From NCBI GenBank assembly GCA_947184155.2, contig CAMXCT020003368.1, positions 1 to 64,000 on the forward strand: a stretch of 64,000 nucleotides of DNA. Direction: 5' to 3'. Source of the DNA: Cladocopium goreaui (lineage: Eukaryota; Sar; Dinophyceae; Suessiales; Symbiodiniaceae). This document shows positions 47,326 to 58,305 of the stretch, in pieces. The translations under genes and the position numbers were made by a program. Under the pieces are notes generated by a model, which searched no databases, was not told the origin of the DNA, and saw only the letters and a program-made list of their open reading frames with translations. Positions within the stretch are counted from its first letter, which is position 1, and each line of letters starts with the position of its first letter.

Positions 47326-48159
47326 CTATGCGGACTCTACGGGCTCTACGGACTCCACGGGTTCTACGGGCTCCACGGGCTCTACGCGCCCCACGGGCTC
47401 TACGGGCCAGGGCTTAATCTGTTGAACCAAATGAAAGTCTTTTGGCCAGACTGTGCTTCGGCCACAATGCTGACTGCACATATTCGCTTCATGAAAGAGT
47501 TGCGCCATACCAGCTTCCACAGCCAGTTGCAAACAAGAAAGGCCCTGAGCACCAATCTTTTTACCCTCCGGCAAGAGAGACTTCACGGCATTCTCGAAAG
47601 ATTGCTTGGGCAACAATTTGCTGGACGTTTTTTTGCCAAACTTTCGCCACAGAGCTGCTCTCCGGGCTTTCTTGCTCAAACTACCACGACAAGGGACGCG
47701 GGCCAGGTCTTCCTCAGCCGCTGCCATTGCTTTCTGCTCCGGGCCATGGGTGTCCAAGGCTTTTGTCAACACATTCATATCAGGTTCTTGGTCTTCTTCG
47801 AGAGGGGCTGGTGACTTCAACGCTGCAGTAGGCTGGTCCGGCGTGACAAACCCATTGCTCTTGCACACACCACACACACCGCCCAAGCGGCAGCAATCGC
47901 GACATTCTTGGCTTTCTTCAACAGGCTGTAGCTGAGGTTCTAGAGGCACAGCCGGCATTCTATCCTCCAGCGTTGGGAAACTGCATGTCATGATGATAGA
48001 GGCAAGGACAAACAGAAAAAATTGAAACACGACCTCCACAACATAAAACTTCCAAGAGGTCACATCACCAAGTTCGGAATACTTCATATCTGTGTGAACT
48101 TCAGATAGCCTTTCGTTCATGGACTTCTTCGACATGATCAACCAAGTCTGTAATGACAT
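47326..48159 (-). CDS. Membrane-anchored hypothetical protein
   Basis: A minus frame of 277 residues. Near residues 35-60 there is one strong hydrophobic segment (VVEVVFQFFLFVLASIIM), a likely membrane anchor. A Cys cluster follows (CRDCCRLGGVCGVC), then an acidic/proline-rich linker and a basic region (KKARRAALWRKFGKKTSSK). The C-terminal EPVEPVE repeats are made by a 12-15 bp tandem repeat (cacgggctctacggg type, about 47,275-47,410) and may not be native sequence. The first ~25 residues may belong to another exon. No family recognised. Confidence 0.45.
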   Translation of the reverse strand: MSLQTWLIMSKKSMNERLSEVHTDMKYSELGDVTSWKFYVVEVVFQFFLFVLASIIMTCSFPTLEDRMPAVPLEPQLQPVEESQECRDCCRLGGVCGVCKSNGFVTPDQPTAALKSPAPLEEDQEPDMNVLTKALDTHGPEQKAMAAAEEDLARVPCRGSLSKKARRAALWRKFGKKTSSKLLPKQSFENAVKSLLPEGKKIGAQGLSCLQLAVEAGMAQLFHEANMCSQHCGRSTVWPKDFHLVQQIKPWPVEPVGRVEPVEPVEPVESVEPVESA

Positions 48160-48205
48160 CTATCTATCTATCTATCAATCTATCTATCTATCTATCTATA
48201 GGTAG
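48150..48205. repeat. (TCTA)n microsatellite
   Basis: tctatctatctatc repeats with one caatc interruption, just upstream of the membrane protein on the minus strand. Confidence 0.95.
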
Positions 48206-48639
48206 GTATATCTATCTAATCAATGTTCCAGCAACATCAAACCGTATATAAAGTATAGTTAATAAGAGAGTACCTGTAAACACATATATTTAGATATGCT
48301 TTCGATGTTTTGACTGAAGAGCCATTGCCGTTCCACCTGATCAAACTGTTGTTGAAGGACATTGCAACTGCTTGACGCAACCTTCGAAGGCTTTGCTACA
48401 AGCTGCGAATCTGCTGAGCATTTCAACGCCTAGCACACACATCAAGCACAAACATCAATGCACCAAGAGCCTCAAGGACCCAAGGACCCCTGGATTCAAG
48501 ACTTCAAGGCAATCGAATCTTACAAACACTTTTGATGTCATTCACGCTCCCTGCAAAACAAGCGAAATCAAACGTCAAGAGCAAGGCAGCTGGAGGGAAT
48601 GATTTTCCATTTTCAAATCCTTTCATTCCAGATAGGCAC

Positions 48640-48699
48640 CTTGGACGAACGTGGCTTCCGCTTTGAGGTAGCAGCAGCAGCAGCAGCAGGGCGTTTCAT
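48640..48699 (-). CDS. Possible first exon (MKRPAA start)
   Basis: The minus strand from an ATG at 48,699 reads MKRPAAAAAATSKRKPRSSK and then reaches AAG followed by GTGCCT, a plausible donor. The poly-Ala comes from a GCT repeat. It could be exon 1 of the downstream membrane protein gene. The same MKRPAA start is seen at 25,996. Confidence 0.3.
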
Positions 48700-48839
48700 G
48701 TCGCCTCGCCGGAAGGAGTGGTTCCGATCCCCAAACAAGCTCAAAAGCTGGAGACGTAACTGACTTGCTCAAGTCGCATCTTTTTGGGCACAGGGCAGCT
48801 CACCAAGCGTCTGGTCTCGTGTTCCTAGAGAGAACTCTG

Positions 48840-51800
48840 CTATCCGCCCTGCTGTTCCGCAGGACGGTCAGCCCTCGCTCTGCCAGGGGTTCGAGAACGA
48901 GGTCTGCCAGGAGTTCGAGAACGAGCTCTGCCAGGGGTGCGTGACCGACTGGGCTTTTTCCTCTCTTTCTTCCGTGTCCGGGGCACACTGACTTTGGCAT
49001 TTTTCTCCTTTTTTTTGCGCTTCTTGCGGCCAGCTTCATCTTCGGAAGAGCCAAGAGCACAATCGTACTCAGGAACTGCCCCTTGCTTCAAAGCAGCTTG
49101 GCCACACGAAGCGACTGGTAGGTCTGGTTGTATATGAGTCTGCAATCCTTCGAGCTGCTGAACGGCATAGAGATGACTGCAATGTCCGTGATGGGCAAAA
49201 TGCCAGCAGCTGGCCCGAAGAGTCTTGGGTCTGCCAGCGCCACGGTCAATCGCAATCACCATGCAATGCTCTTGCCAATGTGCGCGCAAAGTCTCCATGG
49301 ATACCTTCAGTGGAGCGCGCTCGCACCCATCTGTAGGCTGAATCAAAATGCCACACGTCTGCCAGCGTTGCAGCAAGTCCTCCTGCGACTCCACTTGTAT
49401 CTGTCTCACCATGTCCTCTCCACAAGCAATCCTGTGCAGAAAGAAGCTTGGCAAAGTCACAACGGTTTGACTAAGACCAAAAAAAAACCTGCTGTCAACA
49501 CTTGTTTCCAAAACATATTTTGAAAAAGCGGCACTGTGGACAGCCAGTCAAAAAAAACTTGCAAGTATTTCACCAAATCTCTTCTGCGGAGCGCCGATAC
49601 GAAGCACATAGATGGTGCGGTCGCGCAACTTCTTGGCAAAGATCGTCTCTGCATCCTCAGCATCCCCTAGGATCCGGTTAGGTTATAGATAGTCTTTTTA
49701 GGTTATCATCCATGATTTCTTGATGATAGTCTATATAGATTATTTCGAAAGCTTATCACGAAATCACGATAAGCATTTGCAAGGTTAGTCTTTGTTTTTT
49801 TGGGAAAAAGTAGACACACAAGATAATTTGTGAAAATCGGAGAAGGACATGGACACTGGAAACGGAAACGCGATGACGAAAAAACCTGTCTGATTCCAAT
49901 GACGGAACTTTTTTCACTCAATGCATGACACTGAAAGTGCAGATTTTCCTTTGAATTAGCGCTTTGAATTAAAGCGAACTTAAAATTGCAGTATTGCTGT
50001 GCATTTAGTATAGGCCTGCCGTTGCACGATGCTAAAGTAACCAAGCAACTATGGAAAGAAAGATCTTGTGAGTAGATATGGTATCTAACCAACATGTTTT
50101 ATCATATATATATATATTAAAAAAAAATGATTTTTTTTGGTACAAATTTTGACAAATATTACATAAATCGAAAAAGTGAATTTAAAGTTTGTTCAAAGTT
50201 TAGTTCAAACTTTAAAAATAGAATTTAAAGTTTATAATAAACTTTGAAGGTTCACCTTCAAAGTATATAATTTAACATTAGAAACTTTGAAGGTATTATT
50301 TTAAGTTTAATATTAAAATATCTAAGACTTTAAAAGGTAACTTGTCAAGTTTTAAATTACTGATTTGAAATTTTGAATTTATAAATCAAACTTTGAACAT
50401 ATCTTCAAAGTTTAAAATGTTTGCTTTAAAACTTTGAATTTTGAATTCAAAGTTTTAAGAAGTTTCTATTCAAAGTTTATTCAAAGTTTGAATTTAATAT
50501 TCAAAGTTTGCTTAAAACTTTGAATATAAAATTTCAAAGTTTGATTTAAACTTTGAATCTAATCTTTTAAAGTTTGAAACAAACTTTAATCAAACTTTAA
50601 ATGCAACAAAACTTTTTTTAAAATTTCATTGAAACAAACATATGATTTAAAGGAAAGTTAATCTACTTATTTCTTTGCACTCATGTATGCAGAGTGATAA
50701 CTAATTAAAATACTAAAACATATATTTTAATTTATCTGCAGAGACTGTTGGTTGAAATCAAAGACAATTTGATCCAGCCTTCTGCGCAACATCGTCTCTG
50801 CAGTAGACAACGTACATGTTGCATTAAAAAACAAAATGTTCAATTATAAGATATATTGAAAATACTTCCAAAATTATCAGCATATATGTTCTTCATTCCC
50901 TGATAATAGACTATCACCAAGTATGTGATAACCCCCGTAAAGACTATCATAAAATGATGATAACCTAGACTATATCCTGTCTATTAATAACCTAACCGGA
51001 TCCTAGGGGATGATGCTTCAGAATCGAAGCGATGGATGCTACAAACATAGCATTCCCACCAGGAGGTTTGATCACTGTCCCCGAAGTCTCTAACATCCAA
51101 GCATCCGGCCGGTCAGGGCCGGAACATGTGTGGCAGCCTTCTTTCGCAAGCAAGCTATACGGTTCCTCCTCATCTTGCTGAGGTTTCTGAGACCACAACG
51201 GCAAACAAGATTCCACTTGCGACAGGACAGTCACATGATCATCCTTGCCTTTCTGCAAACGGCCTAGACAGTCATCTTTGAACTTTCTGTTCCATGACTC
51301 GATTGGCTGCTGGCTTGGAGGAGCACCACGATCAAAATCCTCTCTGAAGGCGCCGCAGTGCCACGAAGCCCAAATCACATCATCAACACGCGTCAAAAAC
51401 TGCTGTTCGACATAGTCGACAAAGTGAGCTGATTTCCAAACATGCCTGACTCTGCTGAGATATATGTCCATGGCAGTGGAAAAGAAAAGATGCATTGGGA
51501 GGTAAGCAAAAGTGTAGAAGCAGGCAATGACATACTCGATTTTGTGGGTGCCGCCGAGCTTGCTTCTGTTGCGGCGCAATGCACGCACCAAGTGCTCCAT
51601 CCCTTGCACTACCAGACCATCTTCAAACGAATCGAAGAAAGCACCGGGTATTTCCTTTCTCCAATCACAACAGAGCTTGCTGACTGGAGGCAAATGCCGA
51701 CGACGTAGCTCTTGCGCCAAGTCTTGAAAAGCCTTTGTCCATATCTGTTTATCCTCCAAGGATGCCAAACCCAGAACAGTTGTGTGCAGACTTTGTGTTT

Positions 51801-52775
51801 TTCTCAGGGAATTGAGAAACCTAATCTCCAACAAATTTCAAATTTGACGGTGCTTATCTCTGGAGTAGAAGATAAATAGATCATCGCATGTCTCCATGTC
51901 ATCTTTTTTCCTACCACTGCACGATCAAACAAGTTGCAAATCCCTGTCCTCTCTTGGGTGGGCAAGCATGAGCACGGGCATAAATGTCTTTCGCCAGCGT
52001 TCCCGTAGGCGTCGAAAAGTGACAAGTCCAACAAACCCCATACGTAGCCTTCCCAATCCACTTTGAAGGTGCAATCAGCTTGCATGATCAATTTGGTCGG
52101 CTTCCACTCTTCCAGCACTGACAAGAAAGCTGAGAAGAACACCACATAGCTGAGAACAGTTGCATTGAGACTGACGGACATGAAGCACATGGATTGCTCG
52201 AAGCTCCGTCGTGCATCCACAAACTCCTGGAAACATCCCACCGAGAGCCTCTTCTTGTTGCGCGCCTTGGATGCAAAGCCTTTCTTGTGTCGCACTCTGG
52301 TGACTACTCTCAATTTTTGCCGAGAAGCAGCCCATGTCTCGCCAAGCTCACGCCGGACATCGTTGGGAGATGGAAAATGGCCACGGGCTTGCTGAAGCTT
52401 GTCTATGGCAACTTTGGCTGCTCGAATCTCCTGGACCGAAGCTGCATCGCCCCTTCCTGGAGCCTTGCGGGCCTTCTTCAGCTCGCCACCACACTCTCCA
52501 GAGCTGGAGACACGAAGTGTGTATGCCCTCTCTCCAACCTCCCCGGTGAATCGATACCAACGTGCACAGTTCACATGTTCATTGCAATGGCAAGTGGTGC
52601 GCCAACCGGTTCCTGTTCTCTTTGGCTGGGACCAATGCGCAAGTGTCAACTTGTGCTTGTCAGCATAAGTCTGAGAACAACTCCGCAAGTACTGGCGGGG
52701 TATCTCCTCTGGCCCCGGCAGATCCACATCCACCGATGTGACTTCTACCCATTCGTGTTTTCGTCTGGGTGGCAT
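48840..52775 (-). pseudogene. Mutator-like (MULE) transposase gene, frameshifted and split by a transposon
   Basis: Reading down from 52,775 (MPPRRKHEWVEVTSVDVD), the protein has a basic N-part and then a DDE core: MQADCTFKVDWEGY (first Asp), LCCDWRKEIPGAFFDSF (second Asp), GMEHLVRALRR, and PIESWNRKFKDD (Glu in ESWN). A SWIM zinc finger follows in the last exon (CWHFAHHGHCSHLYAV), then a lysine-rich and an RSRTPGR-repeat tail ending at 48,840. This is the usual order in MULE/FAR1-type transposases. Breaks: a one-base frame change near 51,835, and an insertion of 1,346 bp at 49,664-51,009. The exon resumes at 49,661 (AEDAETIFAKKLRDRTIYV) and seems to end at a GCAAGT donor near 49,562, with the next exon starting at 49,431 after ctgcacag; the phase of that junction is unresolved. 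Confidence 0.7.
49664..51009. mobile_element. AT-rich DNA transposon with terminal inverted repeats, 1,346 bp
   Basis: Both ends carry CCCCTAGGATCCGGTTAGG and on to GGTTAT, inverted; weaker similarity (GGTTATCATC, TGATAGTCT) extends about 70-100 bases inward. The flanks show AT on both sides (49,662-49,663 and 51,010-51,011), a possible 2-bp target duplication. It carries no transposase; short frames only. The interior (about 50,180-50,620) is packed with ttcaaagttt/aaactttgaa words. It interrupts the MULE exon. Confidence 0.85.
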
Positions 52776-53320
52776 GTCCCCTTAAGCCACAAAAAACCGC
52801 TCAATGAACAAACCGCAGTCAAATTTTGGTGCGACCCTCAAAAGTTGGCTTGATCAACGGCAAGTCAGCAATTGTCCTGCAACGTCTTTCTACTTACACC
52901 GCATTTTCTGAGAATGAAACTGCAAAATGCATCCCACAAAGGTTTCACGGAGCACCCGTGTCTCACATGTGCTGATATCAGATGTTCCGCTTATCAGGAC
53001 TCGAAAAATACACAACAAAAACCTCTGCAGCCATTTCCAAATCTGCTTTCGCTCCGAAAACAGTTCGTATCATCGAAGGAAGTTTAGAAGCGAAGCTTCC
53101 GACCATATTGACAGATGGAAAAGCACAGCCAGGAAGAAGCTCCGACAGGGAGACAGTCAGAAGTGAGAAGATAAGAGATGGAGAAAGTCAGAAGAGAGAA
53201 GATGCAGGTGCGCGAAAAGGTAGGAAAGTCGCCGAGCACTGTGTGTTTTTTCCAATGATTTGTGGCTCGGGAGGGTCGAAAAGTAGGTTTGCTAAAGCGG
53301 CGGGTGCGAAGACATCTTCC
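52776..53320. other. Upstream region of the MULE gene
   Basis: Minus strand 52,781-52,788 reads GGCTTAAG after a T run, five bases before the ATG, one mismatch from the spliced-leader end GGCTCAAG. No gene is seen up to the 288-bp array. Confidence 0.35.
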
Positions 53321-55614
53321 GGGAATCCGACTGTTTGAGTAAGCGGGAGACAGAACCCGAGGACGACCTCACCAAAGACAAGAGAGAAGTCAGGCGTAGA
53401 GGTAAGGCGTATGTAGCATCAAGTTCGTGGACAAGGGCAAGTGAAGAAGTGAAGAGACCAAAGCGAACTTCCGCGTAGTGAGTCATAGGCAAGAACAAGG
53501 AGAAGGATGCGGGACGCGAAGCCTATCACAAAAGAACTCGCTTTTTGGAGGATTTAGGCTGCAAACCCTGGATTTCTGAGTCCTTTTCATTCGACACAGG
53601 ATGTTTCCGGGAATCCGACTGTTTGAGTAAGCGGGAGACAGAACCCGAGGACGACCTCACCAAAGACAAGAGAGAAGTCAGGCGTAGAGGTAAGGCGTAT
53701 GTAGCATCAAGTTCGTGGACAAGGGCAAGTGAAGAAGTGAAGAGACCAAAGCGAACTTCCGCGTAGTGAGTCATAGGCAAGAACAAGGAGAAGGATGCGG
53801 GACGCGAAGCCTATCACAAAAGAACTCGCTTTTTGGAGGATTTAGGCTGCAAACCCTGGATTTCTGAGTCCTTTTCATTCGACACAGGATGTTTCCGGGA
53901 ATCCGACTGTTTGAGTAAGCGGGAGACAGAACCCGAGGACGACCTCACCAAAGACAAGAGAGAAGTCAGGCGTAGAGGTAAGGCGTATGTAGCATCAAGT
54001 TCGTGGACAAGGGCAAGTGAAGAAATGAAGAGACCAAAGCGAACTTCCGCGTAGTGAGTCATAGGAAAGAACAAGGAGAAGGATGCGGGACGCGAAGCCT
54101 ATCACAAAAGAACTCGCTTTTTGGAGGATTTAGGCTGCAAACCCTGGATTTCTGAGTCCTTTTCATTCGACACAGGATGTTTCCGGGAATCCGACTGTTT
54201 GAGTAAGCGGGAGACAGAACCCGAGGACGACCTCACCAAAGACAAGAGAGAAGTCAGGCGTAGAGGTAAGGCGTATGTAGCATCAAGTTCGTGGACAAGG
54301 GCAAGTGAAGAAGTGAAGAGACCAAAGCGAACTTCCGCGTAGTGAGTCATAGGCAAGAACAAGGAGAAGGATGCGGGACGCGAAGCCTATCACAAAAGAA
54401 CTCGCTTTTTGGAGGATTTAGGCTGCAAACCCTGGATTTCTGAGTCCTTTTCATTCGACACAGGATGTTTCCGGGAATCCGACTGTTTGAGTAAGCGGGA
54501 GACAGAACCCGAGGACGACCTCACCAAAGACAAGAGAGAAGTCAGGCGTAGAGGTAAGGCGTATGTAGCATCAAGTTCGTGGACAAGGGCAAGTGAAGAA
54601 GTGAAGAGACCAAAGCGAACTTCCGCGTAGTGAGTCATAGGCAAGAACAAGGAGAAGGATGCGGGACGCGAAGCCTATCACAAAAGAACTCGCTTTTTGG
54701 AGGATTTAGGCTGCAAACCCTGGATTTCTGAGTCCTTTTCATTCGACACAGGATGTTTCCGGGAATCCGACTGTTTGAGTAAGCGGGAGACAGAACCCGA
54801 GGACGACCTCACCAAAGACAAGAGAGAAGTCAGGCGTAGAGGTAAGGCGTATGTAGCATCAAGTTCGTGGACAAGGGCAAGTGAAGAAGTGAAGAGACCA
54901 AAGCGAACTTCCGCGTAGTGAGTCATAGGCAAGAACAAGGAGAAGGATGCGGGACGCGAAGCCTATCACAAAAGAACTCGCTTTTTGGAGGATTTAGGCT
55001 GCAAACCCTGGATTTCTGAGTCCTTTTCATTCGACACAGGATGTTTCCGGGAATCCGACTGTTTGAGTAAGCGGGAGACAGAACCCGAGGACGACCTCAC
55101 CAAAGACAAGAGAGAAGTCAGGCGTAGAGGTAAGGCGTATGTAGCATCAAGTTCGTGGACAAGGGCAAGTGAAGAAGTGAAGAGACCAAAGCGAACTTCC
55201 GCGTAGTGAGTCATAGGCAAGAACAAGGAGAAGGATGCGGGACGCGAAGCCTATCACAAAAGAACTCGCTTTTTGGAGGATTTAGGCTGCAAACCCTGGA
55301 TTTCTGAGTCCTTTTCATTCGACACAGGATGTTTCCGGGAATCCGACTGTTTGAGTAAGCGGGAGACAGAACCCGAGGACGACCTCACCAAAGACAAGAG
55401 AGAAGTCAGGCGTAGAGGTAAGGCGTATGTAGCATCAAGTTCGTGGACAAGGGCAAGTGAAGAAGTGAAGAGACCAAAGCGAACTTCCGCGTAGTGAGTC
55501 ATAGGCAAGAACAAGGAGAAGGATGCGGGACGCGAAGCCTATCACAAAAGAACTCGCTTTTTGGAGGATTTAGGCTGCAAACCCTGGATTTCTGAGTCCT
55601 TTTCATTCGACACA
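53321..55614. repeat. Eight tandem 288-bp units, nearly identical
   Basis: Units start at 53,321, 53,609, 53,897, 54,185, 54,473, 54,761, 55,049 and 55,337; the last is about 10 bases short. Only the third unit shows clear differences (near 54,025 and 54,066). As 288 is a multiple of three, each unit gives the same 73-residue plus frame and 86-residue minus frame, each closed by stops. No rRNA, spliced-leader or other RNA gene was recognised in the unit. Confidence 0.97.
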
Positions 55615-55890
55615 CCCAAAGAATCCAAAAAGGATTGGGTACGTCACAGAGAGGTACCATGGCATCATGACAATGTTGAAGGACCATGAGGTCCCATGAG
55701 GCCCCTGTAGGCCCCCCAGAAGGGAGATAATGAAGATTTAATGATGATTTCATGTGCCCCAACAGAAGCAACACTTCATGTTCAGGTTCGAAATGGGGAC
55801 ATTCAGGTAATTGCTGAGCCTCCCAGTTGTTTGCTCAAATCCACTCCCCAGAGCCTAGATGTGCCGTTTTTTTTTCGCTGGCACCTCAGC

Positions 55891-58305
55891 TCACTTTGGC
55901 AGCTTGTGGATCATCAAAACCTGGTAGCGCTCCAACGTCCTTGTAGAGACACTGGAGCGATGGCAGGATCTAGCAATGCGGCCAATGATTCCTATAAAGC
56001 TTTCTGCAGTGAGTAGGGTGACAAATTTGGGATTGATCCTGGATCTGACAGTGTCATGGCACAAGTGCCACAAGTGATGCAATTTGGGAAGTAGTAGCCA
56101 TGACCTGCGCCCTGGCACATGGAGCTGAGCTTTCATACCGAAATCATGCAGCCATGCGTAACAGCGTAGGTGTCGCAACGTGAAGTAGCCAAAGCGATTA
56201 GCCTGTTCTTCTGTAAAGATATGCCGTCCCTCATCCATGGTTCGAAGCATCATATCATAGGCAAAAATGCAGCTCGCAACTACTTTGTCGGACTCAGTAG
56301 CATCGACCCTTTCTGCCCACTGCTGTGCGCGACATGCCAACCAGTGAGTCAAAATCTTGCCAGGTGCTGCTTTGCTCTGCAAAGATGGAAAACCTGATAC
56401 CGGTCATATGCGCTCATCATCAAAAGCACTGAAGATCATGCAAAAACAAGGAAAACATAGGAACTAGCGATGGATGAACAAATCTAGGAGCTGGTTTGGA
56501 CATGCCTGCTGAGCCTTGCTGGTGTAAATCGAGGCTGGCTACACTGCATGCCACGCAGCTTCTTGAACAGCAAAAAATCCCGATGAGCACGTTTCAGTAC
56601 TTTGGCCAACTTGTCCTTGTACACCCCCGCGCCCTGCATGGACCCGAACATCCCCGCTTCACATAAGTGAATCAGAGTGGCACCTGATGTTGCGATTGGG
56701 TAACCCGTGTGAAAGGCAAACTTGTCTTTTCCCATGGTTGTCTAAATCTTCATGCCGAACAAAAAATCAAATGCACTTAAAAGTTGTCCGGGGAACCGTT
56801 TGTTGTTTTGCCCGTGCCAAGCAGTTGCGAATGGCAGGTGTCATGCAAGACACGGTCCAGAGTAAGTGGCAGGGAAAAAAGGACAGAAAATTCTTGCACC
56901 ATATCCACTTCTGTGTAATCCTGCTCTGGAAAGGCTGTGGGGTCAGAGCTGAAATTTGTAAGGGAGTCATACACATTCTCTGCCGTCTTTTTGCACGTGC
57001 AGCGCGAACAAAAGTTATTCGAGCGAAAGTTGTGTAGCCCCATCTTTTCATTCAACCATTTGAGATCACCTTGAGCAGAAGTGAAGGTCACATGATACCC
57101 TTCAGCTGTCCAAGGCCAGGTAGCAGTGGGATCCATTAAGCGCCTGAAACTGCGCACCACGTACTTCATGGCGTCATTGTAGGTGTGCTCGCATTCATGA
57201 TGCTCGCTCCACAAACAAATGGGGTAGTACCGGTTGCACGGATCGTTCTTGTATGCAAGGTCGGGAGTAAAAGCGCACACAGCTACAGCACCACACTCGG
57301 AGTTGCGGTAGGCTTGCACTTCATCCCCGTAAGTCGCAACACCAGCCAGTCGAGATCGGTCGTGCCAAGCACTTGCAGGGTGATTGCTAAACCAATTGGT
57401 ATGTGTTTCAAGGTGATCCCAATACTCTTTAACTTCAGGTGGTGTCAACGCCCCGAAGAGGCACTTGTCGAACACCTTCCTCCCTTTGGCCCACAAGGCT
57501 AGTAACATATCATGTGGCAAGATCATAGGCAGCTTTTGCATAGAAATTTCAAGAGTCGACGGGTTCACCATCCGAACATCTCTGTAGGAGATTTTAGCGC
57601 CCAACCAGTTGTCCATTTTCCGCATTAATCTATGGCAGTCGCGCTCAGCATTAGCAGACCACTTGCCACTGCAGCCAAGCTTTGAAAGCCGAGCAACAGT
57701 ATCGCCAGAATCTTTGACACGACCACCATGCGAATCCAGCCATTGCATAGCCGAAGCAGCAGTTCGTTGAACCTAAGTTGCAGCAATGAAGAAGTGAGTC
57801 AGTGGTAATGTCAATGTTAAAGAGTGACGCTGCAGGGGGGAAACACAAGAAAACATACCGTTTAAGCATAACTGAGAACACCTGGGCCGCAGAACTGGAA
57901 CCACTAGCAAACGAGTCAGTTAGAAGCTCCCCAAATTCGGGTGCAGGGGTCTTCGGCTTGCATGATGCTCGCGCAGCCACAACTTCAGGGGCAGAGAGAG
58001 GCCGAAGCACCGGCCGAGGCATCTTGCATGGCCGCTCCACATTGCTGCTTTGGCCAGCCAGAGCCTCAGGGGGGCAATCCAAACATGTGGCCGGCAGTCT
58101 TGTATACCTCCAAAATTGGGCGAACAACCCAGTCACACCCGCGGGTATGTATAAATTCAGTGATTTTCTTAAACTCGAGGTCCACATACATGTTTTCTGA
58201 AATGTTTGGATGATTTCTATCATTCCTGGCCTCTGCTTTGCGTTTTGACTCATCACGTAGGAGTCCTGCACAGAGAGAGAGGAAATCATAAAATTGGTTT
58301 GACAA
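55891..58305 (-). CDS. DDE transposase-like gene with introns, relative of block 4
   Basis: Exons from high to low coordinates. ~58,305-58,108: QFYDFLSLCAGLLRDESKR on, ending at a GAG/GTATAC donor. ~58,050-57,860: PRPVLRPLSAPEVVAAR, ending at a GTATGT donor. ~57,772-56,790: AMQWLDSHGGRVKDSG, GDLKWLNEKMGLHNFRSNN, then the Cys finger FCSRCTCKK and LTLDRVLHDTCHSQLLGTG. 56,735-~56,514: ATLIHLCEAGMFG, HRDFLLFKKLRGMQCSQPRF. ~56,376-55,900: LLPKLHHLWHLCHDTV, then TAESFIGIIGRIAR. The last exon aligns by eye with RPKFHLLQHIL and DETFGYTMQQL of the 27,406-29,340 gene. The intron at ~56,514-56,376 fits a GC-AG type in frame. No stop or indel was noticed inside exons. An RNase-H-fold transposase is inferred, not proven. 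Confidence 0.55.

Noticed and set aside
53545-55514. Fourteen short proteins (73 and 86 residues) in the 288-bp array
   Set aside because: Identical frames on opposite strands of each unit cannot all be genes, and neither has a recognisable domain. Kept only as a property of the repeat.
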